A stretch of 64,000 nt of DNA from assembly GCA_964562015.1 (NCBI GenBank), contig CAZLRH010000019.1, forward strand, positions 4,070 through 68,069, given 5' to 3'. Position numbers and translations under genes: made by a program. Source of the DNA: CAZLRH01 sp964562015. Lineage in GTDB: Bacteria > Verrucomicrobiota > Verrucomicrobiia > Opitutales > JABDGR01. Below are positions 52,502-62,928 of this stretch, piece after piece. Numbering within the stretch: position 1 is the first letter of the stretch; each line of letters opens with the position of its first letter. The notes under the pieces were generated by a model. The model searched no databases. It was not told the origin of the DNA and saw only the letters and a program-made list of their open reading frames with translations.

Positions 52502-52988
52502 AGGAAAATAAAGTTCAGAACGTGAACCAGACCGATCCAGCGTGTTGATATGAGCAGGGTTTATGCCGAGTTGTAGAAAGGGCCACAACCCAAAAAAGGG
52601 ACATTAATAATGAATTAAACCCCCCAAGGCGCAAGAGAGGCGGAGGCGCGGGTTGCCTTGATTGACCTTGATTAGCCTTGATTCACCTTGATTGGGATTG
52701 GCGCAACCTAGGCCAACGGTGGTGATGGTATTATGCATAAAATGGAGCAGGCGAGCCGTGGCGAGCGGCAAGAACTTAAAGTCCGTTGGTTACGGCAAAC
52801 GGTGTCCGGAAGGTACAACCGAGCTTGCTGCCGCAATAATATCCAATGAGGGCCTGTAATTCAACTCTCGTTTTCTTGGGGTACTGGTACACTTGGAAAA
52901 CAAGGCGTCTCGCCAAACTGTACCATTGCCTTTCTTGGCCCTGGTAATCCATGGATACGCCGGCCTGTGCCGCGGCATTCGGGTAAAC
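52502..52988. other. long intergenic region
   Basis: 487 bases upstream of the PEP-CTERM gene. It contains the decamer repeat array at 52651-52694; the rest (52700-52988) has no recognised gene, RNA or repeat. A frame at 52790-52978 minus lacks domain features. Confidence 0.5.
52651..52694. repeat. decamer tandem repeat
   Basis: Four consecutive 10-bp units ending CCTTG with consensus ATTNNCCTTG (first unit degenerate), then a partial unit. Similar words (caccttgagt, cgccttgaat) recur at about 63205-63240. Confidence 0.8.
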
Positions 52989-53534
52989 TCAGGCCTTTAC
53001 CATTTCCGTGCGATATTTCGGGAGGAGCGCGAGGGTTTTCGCCATCATGGCCGCCTGGGTGGCTTGGTCGGGTTTGGGCGGCGGCGTGGTGCGCGTCGCC
53101 ACCGGGATGCCAATCGCGAGGAAGAACTCGTCCAGGCCGGCGGGCGTGCAGAGGCAAAGCAACCGGGCCGGTTCCTGCGAAGCGTTCGTAAAGAAATGAG
53201 GAGCGTTGGCCGGGATGTTGACGGTCACTCCGGTTCGCACGGCCATTTTTTTGCCGCGAAAGGTGAATTCGATCTCGCCGGCGAGGACGGTAAAAGATTC
53301 CTCAAAGTCGTGGCGATGAGGAGGCGGCCCGCCGCCCGGCGGAATGAGCATGTCGATGAGACAGTAACGGCCCTCGGTGTCGTCGCCGCTGAGCAGAATG
53401 GTATAGGTGTCGCCCACGACCCCGAGGTGGCGAAGGCTCTGGTCGTCGTTAATATCCGCCACCGCTAGAGGGCGGAGGAGATTGTCGGCCGGGATCGGCG
53501 AGAGGGGCTGCGCGGTGATAGAATGGTGGTTCAT
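52989..53534 (-). CDS. cupin-domain protein
   Basis: A 181-residue cupin. PPHRHDFEESFTVLAGEIEF near residues 74-93 gives the HxH and Glu ligands, and NIPANAPHFFTNAS holds the second-motif His. The C-terminal helix is rich in Ala/Met. No transcription-factor domain is present. Substrate unknown; quercetinase-like and isomerase-like cupins share this layout. It is an isolated minus-strand gene. Confidence 0.85.
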   Translation of the reverse strand: MNHHSITAQPLSPIPADNLLRPLAVADINDDQSLRHLGVVGDTYTILLSGDDTEGRYCLIDMLIPPGGGPPPHRHDFEESFTVLAGEIEFTFRGKKMAVRTGVTVNIPANAPHFFTNASQEPARLLCLCTPAGLDEFFLAIGIPVATRTTPPPKPDQATQAAMMAKTLALLPKYRTEMVKA

Positions 53535-53953
53535 GGTGTGTTGGCCGCGGGAACTTTCAGGGGCCAGATGAGGGGCCGGCCCAACCTGACCCTTTTGGCG
53601 TGCATGCAGTTCAAGTATCTTTTCGCTGGCCCTGGCAAATAATGGACACGAAGGTCAGTGCTGGCAATGGGCTATGACCGACTGTTATGCATTTCATTGA
53701 GGTCTTTCTTTTTGCCCCATCACTTTATATCCGTGAAATCAGGAAAGCTCAAGTCCGGCCCCACCTAGCTCTGCCTTTTTTCGTAGCGCGGTGCTTTAGC
53801 CCGCGCCAGTGCCATTCGATTAATCCTTGAGCGCGGGCTAAAGCACCGCGCTACGAAAGCGGAGTGACTTGCTAAGTACGCAAGCCACCCCCTCCGCAAA
53901 GGTCTTGCCTTTTGGCCCGGGATTGGGTTTTTTGTCCGTTTTCCCATTTCCCG
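53535..53953. other. intergenic region with a large hairpin
   Basis: 419 bases between divergent genes. It holds the 28-bp-arm palindrome at 53779-53858; no gene or RNA was recognised elsewhere. The promoter of yajC should lie in the right part. Confidence 0.6.
53779..53858. repeat. perfect long inverted repeat (GTAGCGCGGTGCTTTAGCC family)
   Basis: Arms of 28 nt (53779-53806 and 53831-53858) are perfect complements around a 24-nt loop; the arm core is GCGCGGTGCTTTAGCCCGCG. There is no U-tract, so it looks like a REP-type mobile palindrome rather than a terminator. Confidence 0.95.
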
Positions 53954-54346
53954 ATGACCCCTATTCACCTTGCGGACCTTGCCGCCGCGCCGTCGTTTGG
54001 CGTTTCGATGCTCCTGGCCCAGGCCACGCCCGCGGCCGCACCGGATGCTGGGCCCCCGGCCAGCGGTGGCGGCTACCTCGTGGTGTTGATGTACGTGATG
54101 ATGTTCGGGGGCGTTTACTTTCTCATCATTGCCCCGCAGCGCAAACGCCAGAAGGAGCAGGCCAAGATGATCGAGGCCATGAAGGTCGGCGATGAAGTCA
54201 TCACCACCGGGGGGATTTTGGGCACCGTCACCCAGATTAAAAGCGACCGGTGCATCGTCGAAATCGCCAAGGGCGTCCGGGTCGAAGTCCGCAAGTCCAA
54301 CGTCGAAGTTCTGCCGCCACCCGCGGCGGAGAAAGTCGCATCATGA
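53954..54346 (+). CDS. yajC: preprotein translocase subunit YajC
   Basis: A 130-residue protein. After a short Ala/Pro region, one TM helix (VVLMYVMMFGGVYFLIIAP) leads to the YajC signature PQRKRQKEQAKMIEAMKVGD, DEVITTGGILGTV. It is an accessory of the SecDF complex. ATG 53954 was chosen; a GTG at 53912 is in frame. Its TGA overlaps the secDF ATG by 4 nt. Confidence 0.92.
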   Translation: MTPIHLADLAAAPSFGVSMLLAQATPAAAPDAGPPASGGGYLVVLMYVMMFGGVYFLIIAPQRKRQKEQAKMIEAMKVGDEVITTGGILGTVTQIKSDRCIVEIAKGVRVEVRKSNVEVLPPPAAEKVAS

Positions 54347-56952
54347 GCAGCCGTCTTTTTTGGAAATTCTTTCTCTCGGGCTTTTTCCTGGCCTGGAGCA
54401 TTTATTATTTGGTGCCGCTCACCTCGACACCCTTCCCGGACTACCTGCGCTCCCACGCCACGGCCGATGCCACCGAGCTCGGCAAGAAAGTGGATGAGGC
54501 GCAGAAGCTTTACGAGCAGGCCAAGCACGACAAGGAGGCCGCCGACGCCGCCAAGGCCGCCGCCGAAAAAGCCGGCACGCCGTACCTGCCCGATTTGGCC
54601 CAGGAGAATTTCATCCAGCGCCACCGCACCTTTTTCCTCTCATTCAAGAGCCTGGCCGAGGATGACAAAGTGGACCTCTTCCAGTATTTCCCGAACTTGC
54701 GCGTGGGTGACTTGAAGAACGTCAGCCGCCGCAACGACCAGATATTGAATTACCTTCTCTCGTCCAGCATGGGGCGCATCAAGTACGGCCTGGATTTGCA
54801 GGGCGGCCTGGGCGTCACGCTTTCGTTTGACGACAAGGGCATTCCCGCGACCGCGCAGTTGAAGCAGGAGAGCATGAAGGACGTGATCAACATCATGGAT
54901 CGGCGTCTCAACGGCCTCGGCGTGGCCGAGCCCATCATCCGCGCCCGGGGCGACAATTCGGTGGAAATCCAACTGCCGGGGGTGAACACCGCCGAAAACC
55001 CCGAGGCGATTGACGCCATCAAGAAACCCGCCATTCTCGAATTCCGCCGTGTGCACCGCACGATTGATGCCGCCAAATCGCCGCCGGAAAACGACCCGCT
55101 CGACTATGTGCGGATGAATCAGGAAATTCAAAACAAGGACACCGGTGAAATCATCGACGTGCCGGTGCTCGTGAGTGTCAAAAAAGACGCGGGCGGCGAG
55201 ATTTTGAAGCGGGCTTTCCCGCAGACCAACCAGAGCGGCCAGCTATCCGTCGCCATGGAATTCACGCCCGAGGGCGCGAAATTCATGTACGCCTTGACCA
55301 GCGATTTGGTCCGCGACCACGCGCGTTTTGCCATTCTGCTGGACGGAAAGATTTATTCCTCCCCGGCGGTGCAGGGCGTCATCAGCGACCGCGGTGAAAT
55401 CACCGGTGACTTTTCCCAGCGTGAGGCCATCGAACTCGCCAACGTGCTGAGCAATCCCCTCGAGCGTCCGCTCAAAGTGGATGCCATGTACGAAGTCAGC
55501 CCGAGCCTGGCCAAGGAGTCGGAGGACAGTTCGATCAAGGCGGGCCTGCTCGGTTCCCTGCTGGTGATTATTTTCATGGTGGCCATGTACCGCGTGGCGG
55601 GCGTGCTGTCCATCATCACGCTGGCCCTGCACATGGTCATGATTTTGGGCATCCAATCGAGCATCCACGCGACGCTCACGCTGCCCGGCGTCGCGGCCTT
55701 GGTGCTGACGATCGGCATGGCGGTGGACGCGAACATCCTCATCTACGAACGCATGCGTGAGGAACTGGACGCCGGCAAGAGCCTCGCCCACGCCCTCACC
55801 GCCGGTTTTGACCGCGCGCTGGCTTCCATCATCGACTCGAACTTCACCACCCTCATCACCTCGGTGGTGCTGATCTGGCTGGGCACCGGACCGATCAAGG
55901 GCTTCGGCGTCATTCTCGCCGTGGGCTTGGTGTCGAATTTGTTCTGCGTGCTGGTTTTCAACCAAGCCTTGCTCGAATTGGTTGTCGTCAAGGGCTGGGT
56001 CAAGACGATGCACTTCCTGCGCCTTTTCCCGGCGACGAACCTGCCGTTTTTCTCCTATCGGAAAATCGCCATCGGCATCTCGCTGGCGGTCATTCTCGTC
56101 GGTTTGGGCGGCCTCGCCTATCACGGCCAAAAATCGCTGGGCATCGACTTCCGCGGCGGCGAGGAAGTGAGCATCCAGTTTGCCCAGGAGATTCCGCTCG
56201 GCAGCATCGAGCAGACGGCCAAGACGGCCGGCATCGGCGAAGTGATCGCCACGTACCAGACGCAACTGGGCACGGGCGCGCGCACCTTGAAAATTCAGAC
56301 GGAAACCAACCAGGGCAAGAAACTTTTCGACGCACTGAACAAGGCGTTCCCCGCCTCGAAGCTGGAATCGCTGGGCATCAATGTCATTCAGGGCACCGTG
56401 AGCGACGATTTGAAATGGAACGCGCTGGAGGCGCTGGCACTCTCGCTGCTCGGCGTGATGATCTACGTGGCCTTCCGTTTCGAGGTCGGCTACGCGGTGG
56501 GCGCCATCGTGGCGACGTTGCACGACGTGCTGGTCACCGTGGGGGTGTTTGTGCTGCTCGGCGGCCAGTTCACCGCGCCGATGGTCGCGGCGGTGTTGAT
56601 GATCATCGGTTACTCGCTCAACGACACGGTCATCGTCTTCGACCGCGTGCGCGAGGAATTGAAGCTTAACCCGCAACTGAAGCTGGTGCAGGTGCTCGAC
56701 CTCGCGGTCAATCGCACCCTCGCGCGCACGACGTTGACGAGCTTGACCACCTTCCTGGCGGCGACCTCGCTCTTCATCTTTGGCGCCGGCATGGTCAGTG
56801 ACTTTGCGCTCATCTTCATGATCGGCATTCTGACCGGCACGGCGTCGTCCATCTTCATCGCCAACCCGGTGTTTTGCTGGTGGCACAAGGGCGACCGCCT
56901 GCATGTTGAGTCGCACGAATTTCTGCCGAAGTACGAGTGGGAAAAGCACTAA
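54343..56952 (+). CDS. secDF: fused SecDF protein-export membrane protein
   Basis: An 869-residue fusion. The SecD half (about 1-535) has an N-terminal TM, a coiled-coil insert, GLDLQGGLGVTLSFDDKG, PAVQGVISDRGEITG and the TM4 motif GMAVDANILIYERMREEL. The SecF half (about 545-869) has GIDFRGGEEVSIQFAQ and SLNDTVIVFDRVREEL. Proton-driven SecDF pulls exported proteins across the membrane. SecD-SecF fusion is common in Bacteroidetes, Planctomycetes and Verrucomicrobia. Coupled to yajC and to recJ. Confidence 0.95.
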   Translation: MSSRLFWKFFLSGFFLAWSIYYLVPLTSTPFPDYLRSHATADATELGKKVDEAQKLYEQAKHDKEAADAAKAAAEKAGTPYLPDLAQENFIQRHRTFFLSFKSLAEDDKVDLFQYFPNLRVGDLKNVSRRNDQILNYLLSSSMGRIKYGLDLQGGLGVTLSFDDKGIPATAQLKQESMKDVINIMDRRLNGLGVAEPIIRARGDNSVEIQLPGVNTAENPEAIDAIKKPAILEFRRVHRTIDAAKSPPENDPLDYVRMNQEIQNKDTGEIIDVPVLVSVKKDAGGEILKRAFPQTNQSGQLSVAMEFTPEGAKFMYALTSDLVRDHARFAILLDGKIYSSPAVQGVISDRGEITGDFSQREAIELANVLSNPLERPLKVDAMYEVSPSLAKESEDSSIKAGLLGSLLVIIFMVAMYRVAGVLSIITLALHMVMILGIQSSIHATLTLPGVAALVLTIGMAVDANILIYERMREELDAGKSLAHALTAGFDRALASIIDSNFTTLITSVVLIWLGTGPIKGFGVILAVGLVSNLFCVLVFNQALLELVVVKGWVKTMHFLRLFPATNLPFFSYRKIAIGISLAVILVGLGGLAYHGQKSLGIDFRGGEEVSIQFAQEIPLGSIEQTAKTAGIGEVIATYQTQLGTGARTLKIQTETNQGKKLFDALNKAFPASKLESLGINVIQGTVSDDLKWNALEALALSLLGVMIYVAFRFEVGYAVGAIVATLHDVLVTVGVFVLLGGQFTAPMVAAVLMIIGYSLNDTVIVFDRVREELKLNPQLKLVQVLDLAVNRTLARTTLTSLTTFLAATSLFIFGAGMVSDFALIFMIGILTGTASSIFIANPVFCWWHKGDRLHVESHEFLPKYEWEKH

Positions 56953-58700
56953 CCGGTCGCGCTCCGTTTTCCGTGACGCGCTGGCACCATGCCTCTCCGC
57001 CGCCCGCCGTGGTTGCAGCGTTGAGCGGCGCCCTCGGGGTCAGCCCGGTGGTCGGCGGCTTGCTGGCGGCGCGAGGATTTGCGGAGACGACCGCCGCCGA
57101 GGCCTTTTTGCGGCCCCGGCTAGCGACCCTCGCCGACCCGTTTCAATTGGCGGGCGTTGAAGCCGCGGCCCAAGTGCTCGACGAGGCCGTGCGCGCCAAC
57201 CGCTCCATCGTGGTCTTCGGCGATTACGATGTGGACGGCGTGACGAGCACGGCGTTATTGGTGGATTTGTTGCGCGGGTTCGGCGCCGCGCCGCGTTTTG
57301 CCGTCCCGCGCCGCCTCGACGAGGGTTACGGCTTGACGCGCGCCGCCCTCGAACGCGTGTACAAGGAAGGGCGCCCGGATATTTTTATCGCGTTGGATTG
57401 CGGGACGAATGCTGTGGAAGAAGTGGCGTGGCTGCGCGCGCAGGGCAGCGCGGTCATCATCGTGGACCACCACCGCTCCAAGTCCGCGACTCCGGCCGAC
57501 TGCATCCTCATCAACCCGCAGCTCCAGGGCGAGAATCCGGCCGCGGGAGCCAATCTTTGCACGGTCGGCCTGGTGTTTAAATTGGCGCACGGGTTTTTGA
57601 AATTGCGCCGCACCGCGGGCGATGCGCGGGCCTTCGATTTAAAACTCGCCGCCGCGCTGGACCTGGTCGCCCTCGGCACAATTGCCGACCTCGTGCCGCT
57701 CACGGGCGAGAACCGCATTTTGGCGCGGCACGGCCTGCGGGTGCTGGAGAAATGCGAACGGCCCGGCCTGCGCGCGCTCTTCGCCGTCAGCGGGCTGCAA
57801 CCGGGCCAGGGCCTGGCGACGTCGGATGTTTCCTATCGTTTAGGACCGCGTATTAATGCCTCGGGGCGTCTGGCCGATGCCGCGCTGCCGGTCGAGCTTT
57901 TGCTCGGCGCGGAGGCGGGCGCCTGCGCGCGAGCCGCGGAAATGCTGGAGACGTTGAACCGCGAGCGGCAGGACATCGAGCGCCAGGTGCAAATCGAGGC
58001 GGAGCAGATGGTGGAGTCCACGCAGCGCGACGCCCCGGCACTGGTGGTTTATGGGGAGAACTGGCATCCCGGCGTCGTGGGCATCGTCGCGGGCAAGCTG
58101 AGCCGCCAATACTCGCGCCCCTGCATCGTGCTTGGGCGCGAAGGGAATTTGGCCAAAGGGTCGGGCCGCAGCGTGCCCGGAATGAATTTGGTGGAAGTTT
58201 TGCAGCCATGCGCGCCCTTGCTGGCGAATTGGGGCGGGCACCCGATGGCGGTGGGCGTTTCGCTCGATAGCGCGCGCGTGGAGGAATTTCGCGCGGCCTT
58301 CAATGCCTCTGTGCGCGCCCGTCTGGCGAAGGGGGAGAGCGGCCCGGATATTTACCCGGGCGCGGAAATTTCCGCGTGGCTCGAGCCCGGTGATTTGGAC
58401 GAGCGCCTGCTGGAGGAGTTGGATTTGCTGCACCCGTATGGCGAGGCAAACCCGGAGCCGGTGTTTGGCGTGCGGCAGGTGCGGCTGAAAATGGCGCCGC
58501 AGATTTTTCGCGAAGTCAATTACCGCTGCCGGGTGCCGACGGGCGGCGGCCGGGCGGTGGCGGCGGTGGCGTGGCGCAAGGCCGAACATCTGCCCCCGAC
58601 CGGCGCCCCGATTGATCTCGCCGCAAAATTTCAGTGGAATTTCTGGAACGGCCGCAAACTGCCGCAAATTGAAATCCTCGACTGGCGGCTGGCTGAATAG
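56937..58700 (+). CDS. recJ: single-stranded-DNA-specific exonuclease RecJ
   Basis: A 587-residue protein. Motifs: IVVFGDYDVDGVTSTALLV near 91, IFIALDCGTNA, VIIVDHHRSK near 173 (DHH), LGTIADLVPL, RLGPRINASGRL near 300, then the DHHA1 part with HPGVVGIVAGKLS and GSGRSVPGMN. It degrades 5' single-stranded DNA in recombination and mismatch repair. The GTG start at 56937 overlaps secDF by 16 nt; a GTG at 56973 is the alternative. Its stop abuts the rmuC stop on the other strand. Confidence 0.93.
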   Translation: MGKALTGRAPFSVTRWHHASPPPAVVAALSGALGVSPVVGGLLAARGFAETTAAEAFLRPRLATLADPFQLAGVEAAAQVLDEAVRANRSIVVFGDYDVDGVTSTALLVDLLRGFGAAPRFAVPRRLDEGYGLTRAALERVYKEGRPDIFIALDCGTNAVEEVAWLRAQGSAVIIVDHHRSKSATPADCILINPQLQGENPAAGANLCTVGLVFKLAHGFLKLRRTAGDARAFDLKLAAALDLVALGTIADLVPLTGENRILARHGLRVLEKCERPGLRALFAVSGLQPGQGLATSDVSYRLGPRINASGRLADAALPVELLLGAEAGACARAAEMLETLNRERQDIERQVQIEAEQMVESTQRDAPALVVYGENWHPGVVGIVAGKLSRQYSRPCIVLGREGNLAKGSGRSVPGMNLVEVLQPCAPLLANWGGHPMAVGVSLDSARVEEFRAAFNASVRARLAKGESGPDIYPGAEISAWLEPGDLDERLLEELDLLHPYGEANPEPVFGVRQVRLKMAPQIFREVNYRCRVPTGGGRAVAAVAWRKAEHLPPTGAPIDLAAKFQWNFWNGRKLPQIEILDWRLAE

Positions 58701-60062
58701 TTACATCGCCGCCGGGCCGAGAAGTTCCGTGGCCTGGATGGAGCGCGTTTGCTTTTCCACGGGTTCGAGCGCGGGGATCTCCGTTTTGCTGCCCGCGCCG
58801 AGTTCAGTGAAGCGGCGTGCCGTGACGAGCACGCGGGTCTCGAGCGACGACACGGTTTTGTTGTAGGCCTCGACGGCTTTGTCGAGCCGGTCGCCGACGA
58901 CGGCAAAATGTTCGCCCATGGTGCGCAGGCGGTCGTGCAATTCCTGCCCGAGTTCGCTGATTTCGGTGGCGTTGAGCGCGAGTGCCTCCTGCCGCCAGCC
59001 GTAGGAAACGGCCTTGAGCAGCGCGATAAGCGTGGTCGGCGTCGCCAGGATGACGCGCTGCGTGACGCCTTCTTCGATGAGCGCCGGATCTTGTTCGAGC
59101 GCCGCGCTGAAAAAAGTTTCGCCGGGGAGGAAGAGCACGACGAATTCCGGCGTGGGGTTGAATTGCTCCCAGTAGGATTTCTGGCCGAGCGCGCGGAGGT
59201 GGTCGCGAATTTGCCGCGCGTGCGTGCGCAGTTTTTCCGTGCGGCTGGCCTCGTCGGGCGCTTCCAGCGATTCGAGGTAGGCGGCCAGCGGGGCTTTGGC
59301 ATCCACAACGACATTCTTGCCGCCGGGCAGTTTGACGATGAGGTCGGGGCGCAGGCGGCCGGTGTCGGTGGTGGCGGTTTGCTGCTCGAGAAAATCGCAA
59401 TGCTCCATCATGCCCGCGATTTCCACGACGCGCTTGAGCTGGATTTCGCCCCAACGGCCACGGACCTGCGGCGCGCGCAGGGCCTTGACGAGGTTGCCAG
59501 TCTCGGAGCGCAACTTGTCCTGGGTTTCGGCGAGGCCGGTGAGCTGGGTGCGGATGGCCTGGTAAGCGCCCTCGCGGAGAGTTTCGAGTTCGCGCAGTTT
59601 CGTGTCGAATTTGCCCAGGGTTTCAGAGACGGGCTTGACCAGTTGGTTGATGGCCTGCTGGCGTTTGTCGAGATCGCCGCGCGCGCTCTCCTGAAATTTT
59701 TCGAGCGTGGCCTGGGCCAGTTGCAAAAACTGCTGGTTGTTCGCACTCAGGGCCTTGGCGGAGAGCGAATCGAAGGCCTCGCGCAGATTTTTCTCCGCGG
59801 CGGCGAGCAGCGCCATTTTTTCCGCGGCGGCCTCACGCTCCTTTTTTAATTCCGCCTCCAGGCCGGCCACTCGCGTCGAGGCGGCTTGGGTGGCCTCGCG
59901 TTGTTTTTGCAATTCACCCTCGGTGTCGTCCGCGCGTTTTTCCAGATTCGCGGCGCGCTCGCGCAAGGTGGCGAGTTCGGCCGCGGCGCGCCCGCGCAGC
60001 ACGAGCGCGGCGATGACGGCGCCGACGGCCATGCCGAGGAGAAGATAAAGCGCCGTGGCCAT
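58701..60062 (-). CDS. rmuC: DNA recombination protein RmuC
   Basis: A 453-residue protein. One N-terminal TM helix (LYLLLGMAVGAVIAALVL) is followed by a long coiled coil (about 25-170), then the RmuC nuclease-like domain with RGRWGEIQLKRVVEIAGM, GGKNVVVDAKAPLAAYLE, FNPTPEFVVLFLPGE and VILATPTTLIALLKAVSYGW. RmuC limits inversions at short repeats, apt in a repeat-rich genome (inference). Convergent with recJ with no intervening base. Confidence 0.94.
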   Translation of the reverse strand: MATALYLLLGMAVGAVIAALVLRGRAAAELATLRERAANLEKRADDTEGELQKQREATQAASTRVAGLEAELKKEREAAAEKMALLAAAEKNLREAFDSLSAKALSANNQQFLQLAQATLEKFQESARGDLDKRQQAINQLVKPVSETLGKFDTKLRELETLREGAYQAIRTQLTGLAETQDKLRSETGNLVKALRAPQVRGRWGEIQLKRVVEIAGMMEHCDFLEQQTATTDTGRLRPDLIVKLPGGKNVVVDAKAPLAAYLESLEAPDEASRTEKLRTHARQIRDHLRALGQKSYWEQFNPTPEFVVLFLPGETFFSAALEQDPALIEEGVTQRVILATPTTLIALLKAVSYGWRQEALALNATEISELGQELHDRLRTMGEHFAVVGDRLDKAVEAYNKTVSSLETRVLVTARRFTELGAGSKTEIPALEPVEKQTRSIQATELLGPAAM

Positions 60063-60112
60063 GCCGCCACGCTAGCCAATGCCGCCGGGAAGAAAAGCTT
60101 GGACTTGCGCTT

Positions 60113-60550
60113 TTAGAGCACACGGCAATCCAAGCCGTGGAATTTCCTGAAACCTTGGTCGAAGGTGACCAAGGGAATTCCTGCCCGGAAGGCAAAGGCC
60201 GCCAAGTAAGCGTCGTTCCAGGCCGATCCGGAAGTCCTTTCCGAATTCGTCATAAAAGTCTGCCACTGGCGATCAAGGCCGGAGGGTTCATCCCGGAAGG
60301 AGGCGCCGAGGCTCTGAAAAATCTTTTCATACAAGGACCAGGCTTGTGCTGGCGTGCAGGTATTCCGGCCCATCGCATGCGAGTTGGTCAACAGCCGGAG
60401 AAAGCCTGCTTGCGTGAACCGACAGAAAACCGGTGCGGGTAAGTCGGTAAATGCCGTATGGGCCGCGTGATAATGATGGTGGTTGTCAGCGGACAAGGCC
60501 AGCCACACATTAACGTCGAAGAGAGCGTTGGTAGCTTTCGAGGTCATCAA
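60113..60550 (-). CDS. vapC: PIN-domain toxin VapC
   Basis: A 145-residue ribonuclease: NALFDVNVWLALSADNHHHY supplies the first acidic residue, FCRFTQAGFLRLLTN the middle part, and SAWNDAYLAAFAFRAGIPLV, then VTFDQGFRKF, the remaining acidic ligands. It overlaps the end of vapB by about 40 bp, longer than the usual 1-10 bp. No closer start codon is present in frame. Confidence 0.93.
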   Translation of the reverse strand: MMTSKATNALFDVNVWLALSADNHHHYHAAHTAFTDLPAPVFCRFTQAGFLRLLTNSHAMGRNTCTPAQAWSLYEKIFQSLGASFRDEPSGLDRQWQTFMTNSERTSGSAWNDAYLAAFAFRAGIPLVTFDQGFRKFHGLDCRVL

Positions 60551-60782
60551 GATCGTCGAGGAAACTCAAACTTCGCAAATCTTTGCCCTGGAGCAAAGGG
60601 CCAAGAGGGCCTTTGAAAATCGGGAAGGGGGATTTTTTTCGGCGCGGAGGCTTGGGTGGGTCTTCGTGTAAAACAGCGGTGAGTCCCTTGGCCACCAGGT
60701 CCTTGATTTTCACGCCGTCGCGCGCCGCGCGGATTTTGATCTCGCGGTACAGGGCGTCGGGAAGTTCCAAGGTGGTTTTCAT
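60510..60782 (-). CDS. vapB: antitoxin VapB (RHH type)
   Basis: A 90-residue protein. The N-terminal RHH domain is MKTTLELPDALYREIKIRAA, then GVKIKDLVAKGL, followed by a Pro/Lys linker (DPPKPPRRKKSPFPIF) and an acidic C-terminal helix (LDDLDDLESYQRSLRR) expected to bind VapC. It precedes vapC on the same strand, so the two are translated together. Confidence 0.9.
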   Translation of the reverse strand: MKTTLELPDALYREIKIRAARDGVKIKDLVAKGLTAVLHEDPPKPPRRKKSPFPIFKGPLGPLLQGKDLRSLSFLDDLDDLESYQRSLRR

Positions 60783-60815
60783 GGGAAACCAGCAAACCAG
60801 AAAGCTGGGTTTCCG

Positions 60816-61160
60816 TCAAGGCTCAACCGGATTTTGCCTTGGGGCCAAGTACATTTCGTAGCAGGTCTCACACAACCACCTTTCTTGATCCGTGTAGCCG
60901 CTGTGCTCAGTCTCAGGTAGCGCGGAAATCTTTTTCCAACACAACGAGCAATGCGCGTGGTCCCAGCCCTTTGGAAGGATGCTACTCATCGGCGGTAACT
61001 GCTCGCCCGGCTTGATTTTTCGCAACAGAGTTACCCCGTTCCTAAGTTCCTTCACTGCATCAGCAGGTAGAAAGATTTGCTTTTGCCAAAGGGGCGAAAT
61101 GTCTTCCACCAGGGCGACCTGCTTTGGGGTCCACCAGGCTTCTTTTGGAGCAGCACTCAT
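60816..61160 (-). CDS. hypothetical protein with C-terminal zinc ribbon
   Basis: A 114-residue protein. The first 70 residues contain a Trp-rich N-terminus and a helical part (PADAVKELRNGVTLLRKIKP). Four Cys in HCSLCWKKIS and WLCETCYEMY (about residues 71-103) form a treble-clef-like zinc site. No family was named. It begins 11 bp after glyS ends on the same strand, so it is likely co-transcribed. Confidence 0.75.
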   Translation of the reverse strand: MSAAPKEAWWTPKQVALVEDISPLWQKQIFLPADAVKELRNGVTLLRKIKPGEQLPPMSSILPKGWDHAHCSLCWKKISALPETEHSGYTDQERWLCETCYEMYLAPRQNPVEP

Positions 61161-61171
61161 GGTGGCGCTTT

Positions 61172-62722
<1,551 letters not shown>

Positions 62723-62820
62723 AAGCCGGCCAGTATCGCGCACCGGGCGGCGAGCGGTCAAGCCTGCGGCGGAGCGTGAAGGCGTTCGCCCTCAGGGCGC
62801 CCCAGCCGACGTTGCCGCGC

Positions 62821-62928
62821 TTAGCGGCGCACCAAAAGGACGACAATAATGATGACGAGGAGGAGGCCGACGGAGCCGCCGCCGATCCAGATGGCACTGG
62901 CGAGAACGGGTGAGAATAAGAGATGCAT
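62821..62928 (-). CDS. putative 35-residue single-helix membrane peptide
   Basis: MHLLFSPVLASAIWIGGG, then a hydrophobic helix (LLLVIIIVVLLV) and a dibasic end. The frame stays open upstream for 15 further codons (reading ISEGESFTLDYNYV before the ATG) to a stop, so the peptide could be the C-terminal relic of a longer protein. No homology can be judged from so short a sequence. Confidence 0.35.
   Translation of the reverse strand: MHLLFSPVLASAIWIGGGSVGLLLVIIIVVLLVRR

Noticed and set aside
52790..52978. 62-codon minus-strand frame in the long intergenic region
   Set aside because: Composition is gene-like in parts but no domain, start context or conservation can be argued.
55243..56949. Minus-strand frame of 568 codons opposite secDF
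   Set aside because: Antisense shadow of a highly conserved gene.
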